A stretch of DNA of 64,000 nucleotides from Multifurca ochricompacta (taxonomy: Eukaryota > Basidiomycota > Agaricomycetes > Russulales > Russulaceae), in NCBI GenBank assembly GCA_022496185.1, contig WTXG01000007.1, positions 496,001-560,000 of the forward strand. The letters are read 5' to 3'. Shown here piece by piece: positions 48,197-60,144 of the stretch (the stretch's first letter is position 1; the number at the start of each line of letters is the position of its first letter). The position numbers and the translations under genes are program-made. Below the pieces are notes generated by a model. The model saw only the letters and a program-made list of their open reading frames with translations, had not been told where the DNA came from and did no database searches.

Positions 48197-50667
48197 ATGG
48201 ATGTAGTCAAGGCAGTCGAGACTTATATAACTAAAATGATCTCCGTACCTTCAGCAATGAAGGTCTTACTCCTTGATTCACATACCGTACGCTTGGTTGT
48301 CTTTCACATTATTTCTCTTACAACGTTGATACCCTTCTAGACCCCAATCGTTTCCCTTGCTTCCACGCAGTCAACTCTCCTTTCCCACCAAGTGTACCTT
48401 ACTGATCGTATCGACAACAACAAGCGTGAACGTATGGCTCACATGAAGTGCATATGCTTTCTCCAAAATAGTGAAGACAGTCTCGGGGCCCTTGAAGCTG
48501 AGCTGAAAGAACCAAAGTATGGAGAGTATTACTTGTGTCAGTGGGTGAATGCCATCCCTTTTTGGTACCTTCATCATTTCATCGTTCGTCTGTTTTCCTT
48601 AGATTTCAGCAACATATTAACCAAGACTACAATCGAGCGCCTAGCTGATGCAGACGAATATGAGGCGGTAAGAGAAGTTCAGGTGATCGATTGCTTCTTT
48701 CTATCACCTCTCAGTCAAATTTTTAACCTTTAAACTAGGAATACTTTGCTGATTACGCACCTCTACTTCCATCTCTCTTCTCCCTCGATTACACCCCTTC
48801 GCCTGGCACTCCTTTATATGGCTCATCTCCAAGCACTTGGGATGCAAAGGCATTGGATCGGCATATCCAAGGGCTCATTGCTGTGATGCTCAGTCTGAAG
48901 AAGAAGCCTGTTATCCGCTACGAGAAGATGAGTGCTATGGCTAGGAAACTTGCTGTCGAGTTACACGTACGGTCTCTTCCTAGTCCTTCGTCGAACTAAC
49001 TAGTTTATTCTTCCCCCCTAGAATCGCATTCAAGCCGAGTCCCAGCTGTTCGATTTTCGGTTAACGCAAATTCCGCCGCTTCTCCTCATCCTTGACCGAC
49101 GAAACGACCCGGTCACACCAATGCTCTCCCAATGGACGTATCAAGCGATGGTCCATGAGCTGTTGGGCATTCGGAATGGTCGTGTCGATATGAGTCGAGT
49201 GCCGGATATTCGTCCTGAGCTTTCCGTACGATACTAACCCTATCGGCGTACTTTGACGCCCTGTCTCACCTATCGCACACAGGAAATCACCTTGACCACC
49301 TCAACAGATACCTTCTTCCAATCACATCACCTCTCAACCTTCGGTGACCTCGGGACTGCGCTCAAATCCTACGTGCAGTCGTACCAGGCGCGTTCCTTGG
49401 CGCAACAACCATCTTCAATCAACTCGATAACTGACATGAAGCGATTTGTGGAGGAGTATCCAGAGTTTAGGAAGCTTGGTGGGAACGTGAGCAAGCATGT
49501 AGCACTTGTTGGGGAGCTCAGCCGGCTCGTGGACAGGGACAAATTGTTAGAGTTGGGTGAAGTAGAACAGGGTCTTGCGACAAGAGCTGGGGCAGATTTG
49601 AAGGTACGACCGCTTTTCTCAGGCCGCCGTTGGTGTTCATTGAGGATGCAGAGCGTTCAAGATTTTATCGCTCATAACGGTGTCTCACCGCGGAATAAGC
49701 TCCGCCTACTGATTCTGTACGCGTTACGGTATCAAAAAACTCAAGCGAGTAACATTGCGTCACTCATCACCCTAGCGCTGCAAAATGGCGTTCGGCCTGA
49801 GGATGCTCGGGTGGGCCTACAGCCTTGCTTCAATTTTTGGACGTGGAATTTATCCCATCTTATAGCTGGTGTATGCCATTCTCAACGTTGCGGGTGTTGA
49901 CCATCGTCAAGATGATCTCTATTCCACCGAATCACTTCTTGCCTTGGGACGGTCGGCATTAAAAGGGTTGAAGGTTGGCTATGTCTGGCACGAGCAGATC
50001 TGTATCTCACATCACGATCTTAGGGGGTGGAAAATGTGTACATGCAACATACGCCGCACTTATCCGAGACGCTAGAGAATCTCTTCAAGGGAAAACTGAA
50101 AGAAAGTAGCCACGCATTCTTGGAATCCGCGGGGCCGAATGCAAGCCTGCAACGGCACGTTCTGAGAAATTGGGCAAGGACGTCGTTGTTGATATCGCAC
50201 CACTTAGACCTCAAGACGTTATCATTTTCATAATCGGGGGCACTACTTATGAGGAAGCGAGAGCGGTCGCCCTGATCAATCAAGAACCAACATCCGGTAG
50301 TACTGGAGGCGCGCGTCTTCTACTTGGCGGAACTTGCGTGCACAACTCATCGAGGTACGCACGCGCTCATGAATCCGTATAATCTCGATATTAATACCAT
50401 TCTCGCAGCTTCCTGGAGATGATGGATTTCGCAGCTGCCAGCTTTCCAGCCGCTGTTTATGAACCACCATTAGAATCTGCTTCGAACGCGCCTGCATTGA
50501 ATGTGAACCTCGGCGGGGTGAGTTTGACTTTAGGTGGGCCAGCTGGGACGGGTGTTTACCGGACGAGTGGTGAGGGGAGTGGGCTACAGACGGATGGGAT
50601 CCGTGACGGTGTTCGTAATTTGTTAGGCAAGGTAAAACAAGGCGTAGATAGGATTGGGTTACAATAA
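48197..50667 (+). CDS. VPS45: Sec1/Munc18 protein VPS45
   Basis: Regulates SNARE assembly (Tlg2/Vps21 route) in traffic from Golgi to endosome and vacuole. The start at 48197 reads [20 protein letters not shown]. Family signatures follow: [70 protein letters not shown] with [13 protein letters not shown], and in the last third [16 protein letters not shown] then [20 protein letters not shown]. The protein ends [18 protein letters not shown] at 50667. Length fits the usual 580-620 residues. The intron at 50155-50207 has GC-AG ends: splicing CG to A restores the conserved QRPQDVIIF, and no GT donor gives that frame. No frameshift was seen in this gene. Confidence 0.95.
50155..50207 (+). other. 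Non-canonical GC-AG intron in VPS45
   Basis: The exon ends CTG CAA CG, the intron starts GCACGT and ends CACTTAG, and the next exon starts A CCT CAA GAC. The result is L-Q-R-P-Q-D, the conserved family sequence. The length of 53 bases is normal for this genome. The nearest GT (50159) puts the downstream conserved block out of frame. Confidence 0.8.
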
Positions 50668-50900
50668 ATTAAATTAGTGGGTCAGGTCAGGTCAGGTCGG
50701 GTCAGGTTAGGCTACTGACACCTGACATGGGCTACGTGTCAGTCACGTGGACTGACGTCGTGTGAAGCCTCCTCTTTCTCTCTCTTTTTCTCTCTCTTCC
50801 CTCTTTTTAAAAATTATATCTTCTTCCCTCACATAAGTCTTCAGACATTCCTTCTCATCTTTATTCTCCATTTTCTTAATACTCATCATTGCCAGTCGAA

Positions 50901-52599
50901 ATGCCGGCCAAGAGCTTTTTAGGTGGTCTTAAAACCATGGACGCCTTTGGCAAGGTCTGTCATGCACGCCGGATTTTGCACAACCTTCAAAGCTTATGAT
51001 CCATGCAGACCATGGAAGATGTCAAAGTCAGGACACGCACGGGAGCATTCTGTGCGTATATCTTTTTGGTTTGTGTAATAACCAGGGTGGAATGTCGTTG
51101 TTGAACTTCGCGTTCACAGTAACTCTGGTGTCTCTTGCGATCATTTTCTCGTTTACAATCATGGAGTTTCTCGATTATCGACGTGTCGAAATTGACACCT
51201 CAGTGGTCGTCGACCGGAGCAGGGGAGAGAAGTTGACCATGCATCTTAATGTGACGTTCCCAAGAGTACCATGCTATCGTCAGTTCTCATTTGTCGGCCT
51301 GGCTTGGTCTCGCCGTGCCACCGTCGCCGCCCTAACGAATAATTGGCTTAGTACTATCTCTCGACGTGATTGATATTTCTGGCGAGCATCAGCGTGACAT
51401 CACACATAATGTCATCAAAACTCGCCTCACAGCTGCAGGAACGGCTGTCCCTGGTTCGCAGGTCGCTGAGCTTCGTAATGACATTGACAAATTGAACGAG
51501 CAACGCACGTCTAACTACTGTGGCTCATGCTATGGGGGAGATCCTCCCGAGAGCGGTTGCTGTAACTCGTGCGATGCCGTCCGTGAATCATATGTTCAGA
51601 AGGGGTGGAGTTTCGGTAACCCTGGTGCGATCGAGCAGGTGCGTATTTCGTCCTCCTTTCTTTCACATCATACGCAGACTCTGAGAGTGCATAGTGTGTT
51701 GAGGAACACTGGGCCGACCGCATCCAGGAGCAGGCATCGGAGGGGTGCAATATCGCAGGTCTCGTACGAGTGAACAAAGTCATCGGGAACATCCACCTTT
51801 CCCCGGACGCTCCTTCCAGTCATCACAATCCCAGATTTATGAACTCGTTCCATACTTGAAGAATGACGGAAGTCGCCATGACTTTTCACACACTATACAG
51901 TACTTGTACTTCACCGCGGATGATGAGGCGGATGCCTCCAAGGCGCAAGTTAGCAAAGAGATGCGTGAGCGCTTGGGTATCTACGAGAATCCGTTAGATG
52001 CGCATATGGTTAGGGTACGTCGATCTCGTCGTCCACATTTGGAGCGTGTCGTAAAAGTCTTGATGCGATGGCACAGACGTCAAAAGCGCAATACATGTTC
52101 CAATACTTTCTCAAGGTCGTATCGACGCAGTTCCGAACCCTAGACGGTCAGGTTGTCAACTCGCACCAGTATAGCGTCACACAATTTGAACGCGATCTTA
52201 CGACGGGCTCAGGGGGCAACACGAATGAAGGAATACAGTTACAACACGGCCTTAATGGTGTCCCAGGTAGGTGGAGCGCTCGGTCTGTTTATTGTGTATG
52301 AGAATACCGGGCAACTGATTTCGCGACGCTCCTGTAGGCGTGTTCCTCAATTACGAGATCTCGCCCATCCTCGTTGCCCATCATGAGATACGCCAGTCGT
52401 TTGCGCACTTTTTAACATCGTGCGTTCTTATGGTTTCCCCCGCTTTTACCTGAAGGTCTGACGTGTGTGCAGAACATGTGCCATCGTAGGCGGTGTACTC
52501 ACTGTGGCCTCCATTCTTGATAGCGCGCTTTTCGCTACCCAACGTAGCCTTAAGAAGGGCGCAGGGACAAACGGGCACGCCAATGGCAAGCTGATGTAA
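50901..52599 (+). CDS. ERV46: ER-Golgi cargo receptor ERV46 (ERGIC3)
   Basis: Two-pass membrane protein of COPII vesicles that works with Erv41 to retrieve escaped ER proteins. The start at 50901 reads MPAKSFLGGLKTMDAFGK, ending at a GTCTGT donor. Exon 2 gives TMEDVKVRTRTGAF, the first membrane helix LTLVSLAIIFSFTIMEFLDY, then RRVEIDTSVVVDRSRGEKL. The luminal domain shows the Cys-rich NYCGSCYGGDPPESGCCNSC motif, then WSFGNPGAIEQC and HTIQYLYFTADDEADASKAQ. The second helix region follows GVFLNYEISPILVAHHEIRQ. The tail ends KKGAGTNGHANGKLM at 52597-52599. VPS45 lies just upstream on the same strand, another membrane-traffic gene. Confidence 0.95.
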
Positions 52600-52853
52600 C
52601 TTCCCATGGCTACTGCCCGTATTTATGCTGGGTGATCCGGATCGCACGAACTTTGTACCATGCATGTAGGGTTGTTGGCGCATAACACATGATTGTTCAG
52701 TTCATTTGCCCATGAAAAAACAGGGAGGGGGAGGGGGTATGAGGACGCAATTCAGAAAAGTGTCCACTTGTACTGGAAAGTTCGAAAGACTACAGATTAA
52801 ATACATAATGCGACATCGGCAGGAAAGAGACTGCTGAGAGATGAGATCCAGGG

Positions 52854-54285
52854 TCATCTTCTCCGCTTGACGCGTGCCAGACTCTCAGGGCCTGCCTCCA
52901 TGGTTCTTCGCTTCGGCGTCGAAGCTGACTCGCGCGACGCTGCGATATCAGTGAGGCTCTTGGTACGCATGAGCGGCGGGAGGCGGATTTTGTGCGAGAT
53001 TTGGACCTTGCGAGGATTATCCTGTGAATCTGACGGCATCAAGGAAGAGTAACGGGTAGAGGTCACTGAGGACAAGACGCACCTTGGCGTACATCATTAA
53101 CTCGTCGTCCTCCTCATCCGGCTCGTGGCGGATGTATTTTCTACCCCATGGGACGGTCCTTCTACTAGCCGTGGGGTTGGCTATCGCGTTCTCGACCCGC
53201 TCGTGCACGTATTCACTACCGCTCCTAACCCCATCGGATGGTGACTCTTCCTCATCAACACCATAGCCCTCCTCGAGACGTGTGACCTGGCTGCTTTGTT
53301 GCTGATACAACCCGGCACCGGACTCATACCGCCCTGAGTTGCCTCCTGTGGATGTCGATCTAGGCTGTGGGACAGGGTCTAAGTGCTCGATGTCCGGCTC
53401 AAAATCTTCCTCTCGCTCTTCTTCCTTGACGGGGACTTCGATAACTGCTTGAACACGGCGGAGTACACGTGGGAGTGACGCTTTTTCGAGTGGGCGTGGG
53501 GAAAGCCGATCTATGCGAGCAATGAATGAGGAGGCGGATGCGCGCTTCGTGGGGGGTGAAATCGCGGTTGAATCGCCTGCCAGGTCTGGGACGTGCCTTG
53601 GAGTGTGCGCAAGCGTAGCCTGCAATCGGACCGGGTTCATGTTAGCGATATCGAACGACAAAGGTGGCTTAGCAAGCTACGGTACCTGTGAAGACGGTGC
53701 GGACAACTGGTGAAGGAGGCGCGCGTGTTCAGCATCGATACGAAGAAACTGGTCTTTCCATGACTTAATTTCTCCGCGCAGGATCTCTTCGAGGCGTAAA
53801 CATTGGTCTTTCCATTGCTGGGCCTCCTGGCGGAGCTGTACAACAAGTTCAGCTTGATGAGCACTCTGTGTCGAGTAAAAGGATCAGATAAATTCTCCTG
53901 AACTCGATGATTAAGCATTTCACCACAGCCGATGCCCTATCTACCTGGAGAGGTGTGAAGTTAAACATCAAAGGCGCGCGGGGGGGAGGAAATCCATCAC
54001 AAACGACGCACCTCTGCCTTCCATTTGTCCACTTCCGCGAGCCAAACTCGAGTTTGTTCTTTGTTAGCATTAAGATCCGTAAGCGCATCGTCACGTTCGC
54101 GTCGAAGTGCATGTAGATCGTCCTCGACTTGATTCAGCCTTGCACGCGTTCCTTGTTCGTAAGCGCGAAACTGAAATGAGTAAATGACAGATCCGAGAAG
54201 AAAAGGATCCCCGGCCTACTGCAGAGACTGTCGCTTGAGAGAACTGTTTAAAGGCCTCGGCAATAGCAATGGAGGGTTCTGACAT
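52854..54285 (-). CDS. Coiled-coil protein of unknown function
   Basis: I do not recognise a family. The start at 54285 gives MSEPSIAIAEAFKQFSQATV (54297 is an alternative). The next exons form a clear coiled coil with LNQVEDDLHALRRERDDALT, WLAEVDKWKAE, ELVVQLRQEAQQWKDQCLRL and EEILRGEIKSWKDQFLRIDA. The central part is Ser/Pro/acidic: VKEEEREEDFEPDIEHLDPV and GYGVDEEESPSDGVRSGSEY. The last exon (52854-53030) is basic, KIRLPPLMRTKSLTDIAASR, ending SLARVKRRR, which could be a nuclear signal. A nuclear or cytoskeletal scaffold is plausible but unproven. Confidence 0.7.
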
Positions 54286-54539
54286 CAATTTGATCAACCA
54301 CCCGTCGCTGTCGTTGTGGTCTTTATAGGGGGAGAGGGAGGAAGAGGAGAGGAGCTACGGCTCGTGTTGCGTCGCACTGGGACACGTGAGCTTAAAACAT
54401 CACGAGACAAGGCCATCTACACCACGTGAGCTCGAACAGGCCCAGTATTATTAGTGGTACGTGGTACATGTGGTACATACAACGTATGAACGAAAACCTT
54501 TTGCACTTCCCTCTTCAGCTCTGATATCTTTCTTAGCTC

Positions 54540-57355
54540 CTAGTTCTTCAGTTCTACTACCTCTGCGTTCGCCTCATCCTCTCCTACAAACGAGTCGAAC
54601 CACCTGAAGGCTTCGTAGTGCCATTTCAAGCTAAGTAAGAAAACAAAACAATAGGTCATCGTTGCACCTATCGGTAAAACAAAAAGAAAACTGGCTCCAC
54701 CTGTTTCCGTGTTTTAAGACCCAGTGATTCTCATCCGGGAAGATGACCAATCGAGTTGGAACGCCTTGTCTGTATTCCAACTTTAATACTTGATCAGGTC
54801 ATGGCACAGGAATAAGTGCGTACTGCTTCAGCGCATGGAATGCCCCAATCCCATCTGTCTCAGGCAGGCGATAGTCCTTGCTGCCATGAATGACAAGCTG
54901 CGGCGTCGACCACTTATGCACGTAATTAATCGGGTTGTACTTTTCAAGAATTTCCTTCGCTTCTCTTTCCCAGGGACGCCCGCCCCACTCATGGTTGAAC
55001 TACGTTCATATACAATTAACCGGGAATCTTGAAAGATAGGTAACATGATCGCTCACGAAGAAAAGTTCATCGGTGGAGTAGCCATTGTAAGTCGCGTCGA
55101 AGACACCATCGTGGCACAAGAGAGCCTTGAAATTGAATCCGTACTCTGGATGGCCTTGAATCCAGCTGTTTCGCGAAATGAGCGCCCAAAACAACCTCGA
55201 TGCATATGAACCTCACTTAATAGCGTAACCACCCCAGCTTGCTCCTCCCGCGACAGTACGCTCACGGTCGATCTCAGGGAACTTGTCTAGGGCATAGTTC
55301 CAGCCCTTTTGAAGGTCAACAAAGGGCTTCCCACCCCAATCCTTAGCAATGGCATCCGTAAAGTCTGTTGTGAAGCGTGTCAAAGTTGATCGAAGCTAAA
55401 TGACGAAACAGGAGTTGACCTTGACCGAAGGTTGTTGAACCTGTCGGGTTGATTGCCACAACGAAGTACCCTTGGTGTGCAAATACATTCGGGTTCCACC
55501 TCGTAGACCAGCGATCATCCCAAACACCCTGAGGTCCTGTCAATCCCTTTAATATAGTCCATGCCTTTCATGAATACCCAACATACCCCCATGAATCAAC
55601 AGTAATCCGGGCCACTTTTTCTTGTCGCCTTCCTTCCACCCGTACGGCTTAACAACAAAGCCGTGCACTCGCTTCCCCTCAGCTCCCTCAAAGTAAAAGT
55701 CTTCAGGCGAACGCAGCGTCTTCCCTATCAACGCTTTCTCAGTGAACCTAGTGATCTGCTCAGGCGTGCCCTCCCATTTAAAACCACCCTGAGTCTTGGC
55801 AAGGTCTGCTTCAAGCTTATGAAGTCCGCGGATAATAAATACGTCATTTGGTCCTCGGAGTGAGGAGCGGGAGAAGATGAGCCTGTTATCGGGTAGTAAT
55901 TGGACGGCCGTGACTGCGCCGCTGTGCGTAAGGGGCTGGGGAGTGGTATATTTAGGTAGGAGGGGTGGATGAGTTGAGGACTCATCAGGTGTATCGGGCA
56001 AAGGGAGAATGAAGAGCTTGTTACGCGCATGATCGCCAGCGGTCAAATACAGGAAACTAGAATCTTGGGAGAACTGCGAGATGTTCATGGTTGTCCCATT
56101 CGATGACGAGAATACCGAGACTTACAGCGAGTTCCTCGGCGGATCGGTCCCAAGACTGTGTAAGCGTGAAGCGGATGTCTTTCTTTAGGTCGTAGATGAC
56201 CACCTTGGCCCTGTACAAACACATAATGCACTGGGTGGGTAAAAATATACAGACAAGGTGCCAACCTATCCGACTCGTAGCCATCCTCTTCAAGTTCTGT
56301 CCAGGCGACCTTGTCTCCTTGTGCATTGAACACGGGATTACGTGTTGCACCTTGCTTGCCCGAAGTGAGCTCACGCGGCTTTTGGCTGCCGGTGAAGCCT
56401 ATGAGGTATACCTATGACATTTATTTGGTAAGCTGGCTCAGGACGAGATGGGAGTTCTAACATTCTGTTTGGTGTGCCAGGCTTCAGGGAGATCGGGGTC
56501 CTTTGTGGTGTAAACAATGTAGTCTCCAGATACGTCATAGTCGCCCACACCGCCAAATGGCTCAACGGGAGAGTGCTATTCGAGCATGAGTATGTGTGTG
56601 AAGCAATGAAAGTATCATTTGGGACGTACATGCCCAGTACCGTGCAGCACGTTGAAGAACTGATCACCAAAATCCCACTTATTTTCGGCGTCCTTAGAAA
56701 GCTTGACGGTAAAAAGAGATGGCCGCTTCGGCCCCGTCCAAGTGTCCCAATGTCGCTCGTATGCGTCGTCGTATATCAGGGCAGTGTGACCCCGTTCATG
56801 CCACTCTTTATCATTCTCGGGGACTTTTGTCAGGTCTCCGTCCTCGTGTACGTTATCCGTAAAGACAAGTACACCGGCCTTAGCTGCATAGCGAAAGCTG
56901 GAGGGAGATGCGGTTGGGAACTTTCCGACAAGTAAGGCTGATCCGAAGTCACGTTAAGAGTCTCAGTGGTGAGTTCAATCGAGATGGCGAAGAGGCTCGC
57001 TGTCTTGCTTTCCTCATCAGCAACAACATGGCCGACTGTACGCTCATCGAGCCAGAACGCCTCTCCGCCGTGAGGGAGAGGTACCTCTACATGTTGAGTG
57101 GCAAATTCAAGCGGCGCGATGAAGATGGACTTGTGGTTCCTGCCCAGTGCCCAGGAATCAACAAGGATTTAGATAGATAGAAGGAAAACGATGGGGAGAA
57201 GCTTACTTCTTGTCGGCGAAAGAGTATTCAGAGACGTGAATGAGAACAAGGTCACCAGATGGATTTGCCGTGCCAGCGCTTGGACGAGAAAGCTGAATCA
57301 AATCTCTAGGAGTAAACCTATCACTGCCTGATTTTAATCTGAACTCTCGTGCCAT
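54540..57355 (-). CDS. DPP5: Dipeptidyl-peptidase V (S9 serine peptidase)
   Basis: Prolyl-oligopeptidase-family enzyme. The start at 57355 gives [20 protein letters not shown]; an in-frame ATG at 57481 would add 42 residues but is less like the family. The beta-propeller half includes [20 protein letters not shown] and [20 protein letters not shown]. The catalytic half has GYGW-type motifs ([20 protein letters not shown]) and [19 protein letters not shown]. The nucleophile elbow GGASWGGYA near 55235-55260 has the active Ser. The Asp follows in the HGSKDYRLP motif and the His in DENHWVLK near 54720-54750. The end is [15 protein letters not shown] and the stop is at 54540-54542. Fungal members are often secreted, but no signal peptide is evident here, so a cytosolic form is likelier. 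Confidence 0.93.
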
Positions 57356-57514
57356 AGGTGTAGACGTATTATAAAATGGGGGGGCGGAGAAATAAGAGGA
57401 AGCTGGGTTGTGAACCCTAAGAGTGCACCGAGGGGGAGCCACATGTTTGAGAAACAAAAAATGAGAGTTTGGAAAAGTCACTTTGGTTCGCCTCGCTTAT
57501 CACCTCATCGTTAA

Positions 57515-58505
57515 TCAATCTTCATCATCTTCATCTTCATCATCTTCGCCATCTTCATCACCGGTTAACACCTCAACGCCCGTGATTACGTCCACTTTTA
57601 CTCCCAGGTCACTCACTTCCATCACTTCTCCGGTCGTAGAATCCCACCGCGCTCTGAGCCCGACTCGGAATTCCACCATCTTCTCACCGATCAACTTGAG
57701 CAACTGGGCCTGCTCTGCTGAAAGCACCTTGCCCTTTTCACACAACTTGTGCGGATTCTCCAAAGTCGGTACTCCCTTTCGCATGACCGTCGTTAAACCA
57801 AGTTTCCGCAGCTGAGGTTCCTCGTTGTGTGGGAATGGTTCCGGCGGGTCGGAATGATGTTGCATAATCGGACCCACTGGGAGGATCACCGTTCGGGCTG
57901 CGTGATTACCAGACCGTGCAAAGTCGGGCTGACGGAAATCTTTGAACCATTCAATCACCTCTTGGGGTTCTGTGTCTGTAAATAAAAGTCCAACTTGTCC
58001 TTTTATTTGCTGAATGGTACTGTAGTGTGAGTATAAATTCCGAGTGGTCCAACACCAATGCGCTCACTGTAGCTAGTGGTGCTAAGCCAGGCCGGTGCTC
58101 CTCCTCCGGCGTCGTACCAAGCGCTTTTGCCATTAAAGCCCCTCGTCCGAAAAATAGTCGCGCGGAACTGCATATAACGGAATCAGACACGTAGAAACCT
58201 TTAGGATAGCACGTACTCTTTCCATAGCCTTCGGACTGTTTTTAGATGCGCATTGCGCATGTTGCCAACGTCGAAAAGCCAACAATATCTCCATTTTTCC
58301 ACATTTGATTGGAGCTATCGAATGTCGATACCTCAGAGACCGGAGAAGCGTTTAATGAACCATACCTCTGAAATCTGGGCACCTTTGTGTTCGCGAGTCT
58401 TTTTTGAGACTTTTGTTAGAGAAACTACGATGTCCGTGAGGAAGCAATCTATGATATTGAATAGTTTCAAAACTCACCGAGTTTTTGTCTCTTGGATTTT
58501 GGCAT
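57515..58505 (-). CDS. MRT4: Ribosome assembly factor MRT4
   Basis: P0-like protein that occupies the stalk site on pre-60S particles in the nucleolus. Exon 1 from 58505 reads MPKSKRQKL, then after a GTGAGT intron VSLTKVSKKTREHKGAQISE, the diagnostic N-terminus. The next exon, entered at a CGATAG acceptor, gives LQSNVEKWRYCWLFDVGNMR and NAHLKTVR. Later come LFFGRGALMAKALGTTPEEE, then GQVGLLFTDTEPQEVIEWFK, and the C-terminal VEFRVGLRARWDSTTGEVME with an acidic DEDGEDDEDEDDED tail. All introns keep frame. It diverges from deoxyhypusine hydroxylase over 123 bases. Confidence 0.94.
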
Positions 58506-58628
58506 GGAAAGCTCAGGTTTTGAAGTGGAAGAGAGGGAGGGAAAGAGAGAGAGGTGTGTGTACAGGGTGTTGTACAATCTCAATCTCAATTCATTAAATT
58601 TTATCGATCTCGGGTCTAGTCTAGCATC
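58506..58628. promoter_or_regulatory. Very short bidirectional promoter, MRT4 / deoxyhypusine hydroxylase
   Basis: Only 123 bases separate the two start codons. The sequence has an A/G-rich half near MRT4 and CAATCTCAATCTCAATTC near the other gene. Both products serve translation, so shared control is plausible; it is not shown by the sequence. Confidence 0.5.
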
Positions 58629-59913
58629 ATGCTTAACCTCAACGTTTCTCAGTCACAGCTTAACAATCTTGAAGCTTTACTTCTTAACAGCTCAGGAAAC
58701 ATACCGTTGCACCGTCGCTTCAGAGCATTATTCACTCTCAAAGCTCTGAAGAACGAAGAAGCCGTCCGTATCATTTCGAAAGGTAAGGCTGTACTCTCAA
58801 TGCTTAATATTGGGTTAGTCATTGATAGCTTCTGTAGGGTTTCAGGATCCCTCTGCTCTCCTCAAACATGAGCTGGCATATTGCTTAGGGCAGATGAAAA
58901 CCACGGTGGCACTCTGTACCCTTGATCTGTACTGGCGAACGAGACGGAAGACCCGATGGTCCGGCATGAAGTGAGTTCCTTGTTCAAGCATTGTCGCAGG
59001 TGCAAGGTCTCACGCGTTCCTATGCGCAGGCAGCTGAGGCGATGGGTGCCATCTCCTCAACTTCATCTGTTCCTGTGCTCAAGAAGTATTTAAAGATTCA
59101 AATCGCACAGTGCGCGAGACTTGCGAGATTGCGCTGGCAAAGATGAATGGGACCATTCTGAGGAGGGGAAGCAGCATTATGCGAGCACATCTGATGAGCC
59201 CTTGTTCGGAACAGTCTTTGTCTGCTATGCGTTGTTTTGCTAACCTATAATTTAAGAACTTACACCTCTGTCGATCCCGCTCCTCCTATCTCCGGCCTCC
59301 TTGCAGTTAAGGTGAAGCCAGGGACTGTGGCAGAGTCAAGCGTAGAAGACCTACGCTCCAAGCTCCTTGAAACACAACTCCCACTCTTCGAGCGCTATCG
59401 GGCGATGTTCGCACTGCGAAACATTGGCACCCCGGAGGCAGTCGATGCACTTGCCGAGGGTTTCTCTGACGACAGCGCTTTGTTCAAGTAAGCCAACCCT
59501 GAACCTTGTCATCGAGGAAGGTTGTTGAGTGCGGCTGGATAGGCACGAGATCGCCTTTGTCTTTGGCCAACTACTCTCTCCACACGCTGTTCCCTCCTTA
59601 CTCCAGGTTCTTCAAAATTCTCAGGAATCAGATATGGTACGCCACGAAGCCGCAGAGGCGCTCGGCGGTATTGCCACCCAGAGGTACTTCCGTACCTCAA
59701 GGAATATCTGACGCGGGAGGACGCACCTGTCGTGGTAAAGGAGAGTTGTCAAGTGGCATTGGACATGTACGAGGTGGGCATCTCGTCCTTCTTTCTTGAA
59801 CAATAACGGAATTGACGACCTGCGTCCACCGATTGCAGTACGAGAATTCTGACCATTTCCAGTACGCCGATGGCTTGGATGCTACACAATTGGCAGAATC
59901 GGCTAGTGCTTAG
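58629..59913 (+). CDS. LIA1: Deoxyhypusine hydroxylase (HEAT-repeat diiron enzyme)
   Basis: Last step of hypusine synthesis on eIF5A. Start at 58629 ([20 protein letters not shown]). HEAT repeats carry the paired His-Glu iron ligands: [17 protein letters not shown] with [22 protein letters not shown], and [15 protein letters not shown]. Conserved linkers are also present: [14 protein letters not shown] and TSVDPAPP. The end is [19 protein letters not shown] at 59911-59913. All four HE pairs are visible, so the diiron site is complete. The frame breaks three times, each needing one extra base: at about 58924-58930 (between LCTLD and VLANETEDP), 59092-59095 (LKKYLK to DSNRTV) and 59142-59145 (ALAK to [14 protein letters not shown]). 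The junction near 59215-59270 is also unclear. Confidence 0.9.
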
Positions 59914-60144
59914 AATTGGAATGTAAGCCGATCAAGCGTGGGTAGCTGTGAAGCGTTCCCCTCTTTCAGATATGGCTCGAAATGGCCTACTTGCATAGCA
60001 CGTCACTTTTGATTCACTCATCCACCTATTTTCGATATCTCTCGCACAGCGAAACGCGACAAGAACATCGAGCTTTTTTTATTAAGTAATGTCAATTACA
60101 TGTCAAGGTCGAGGTATGGCATCATCAACGCTACAGCCTAACGT

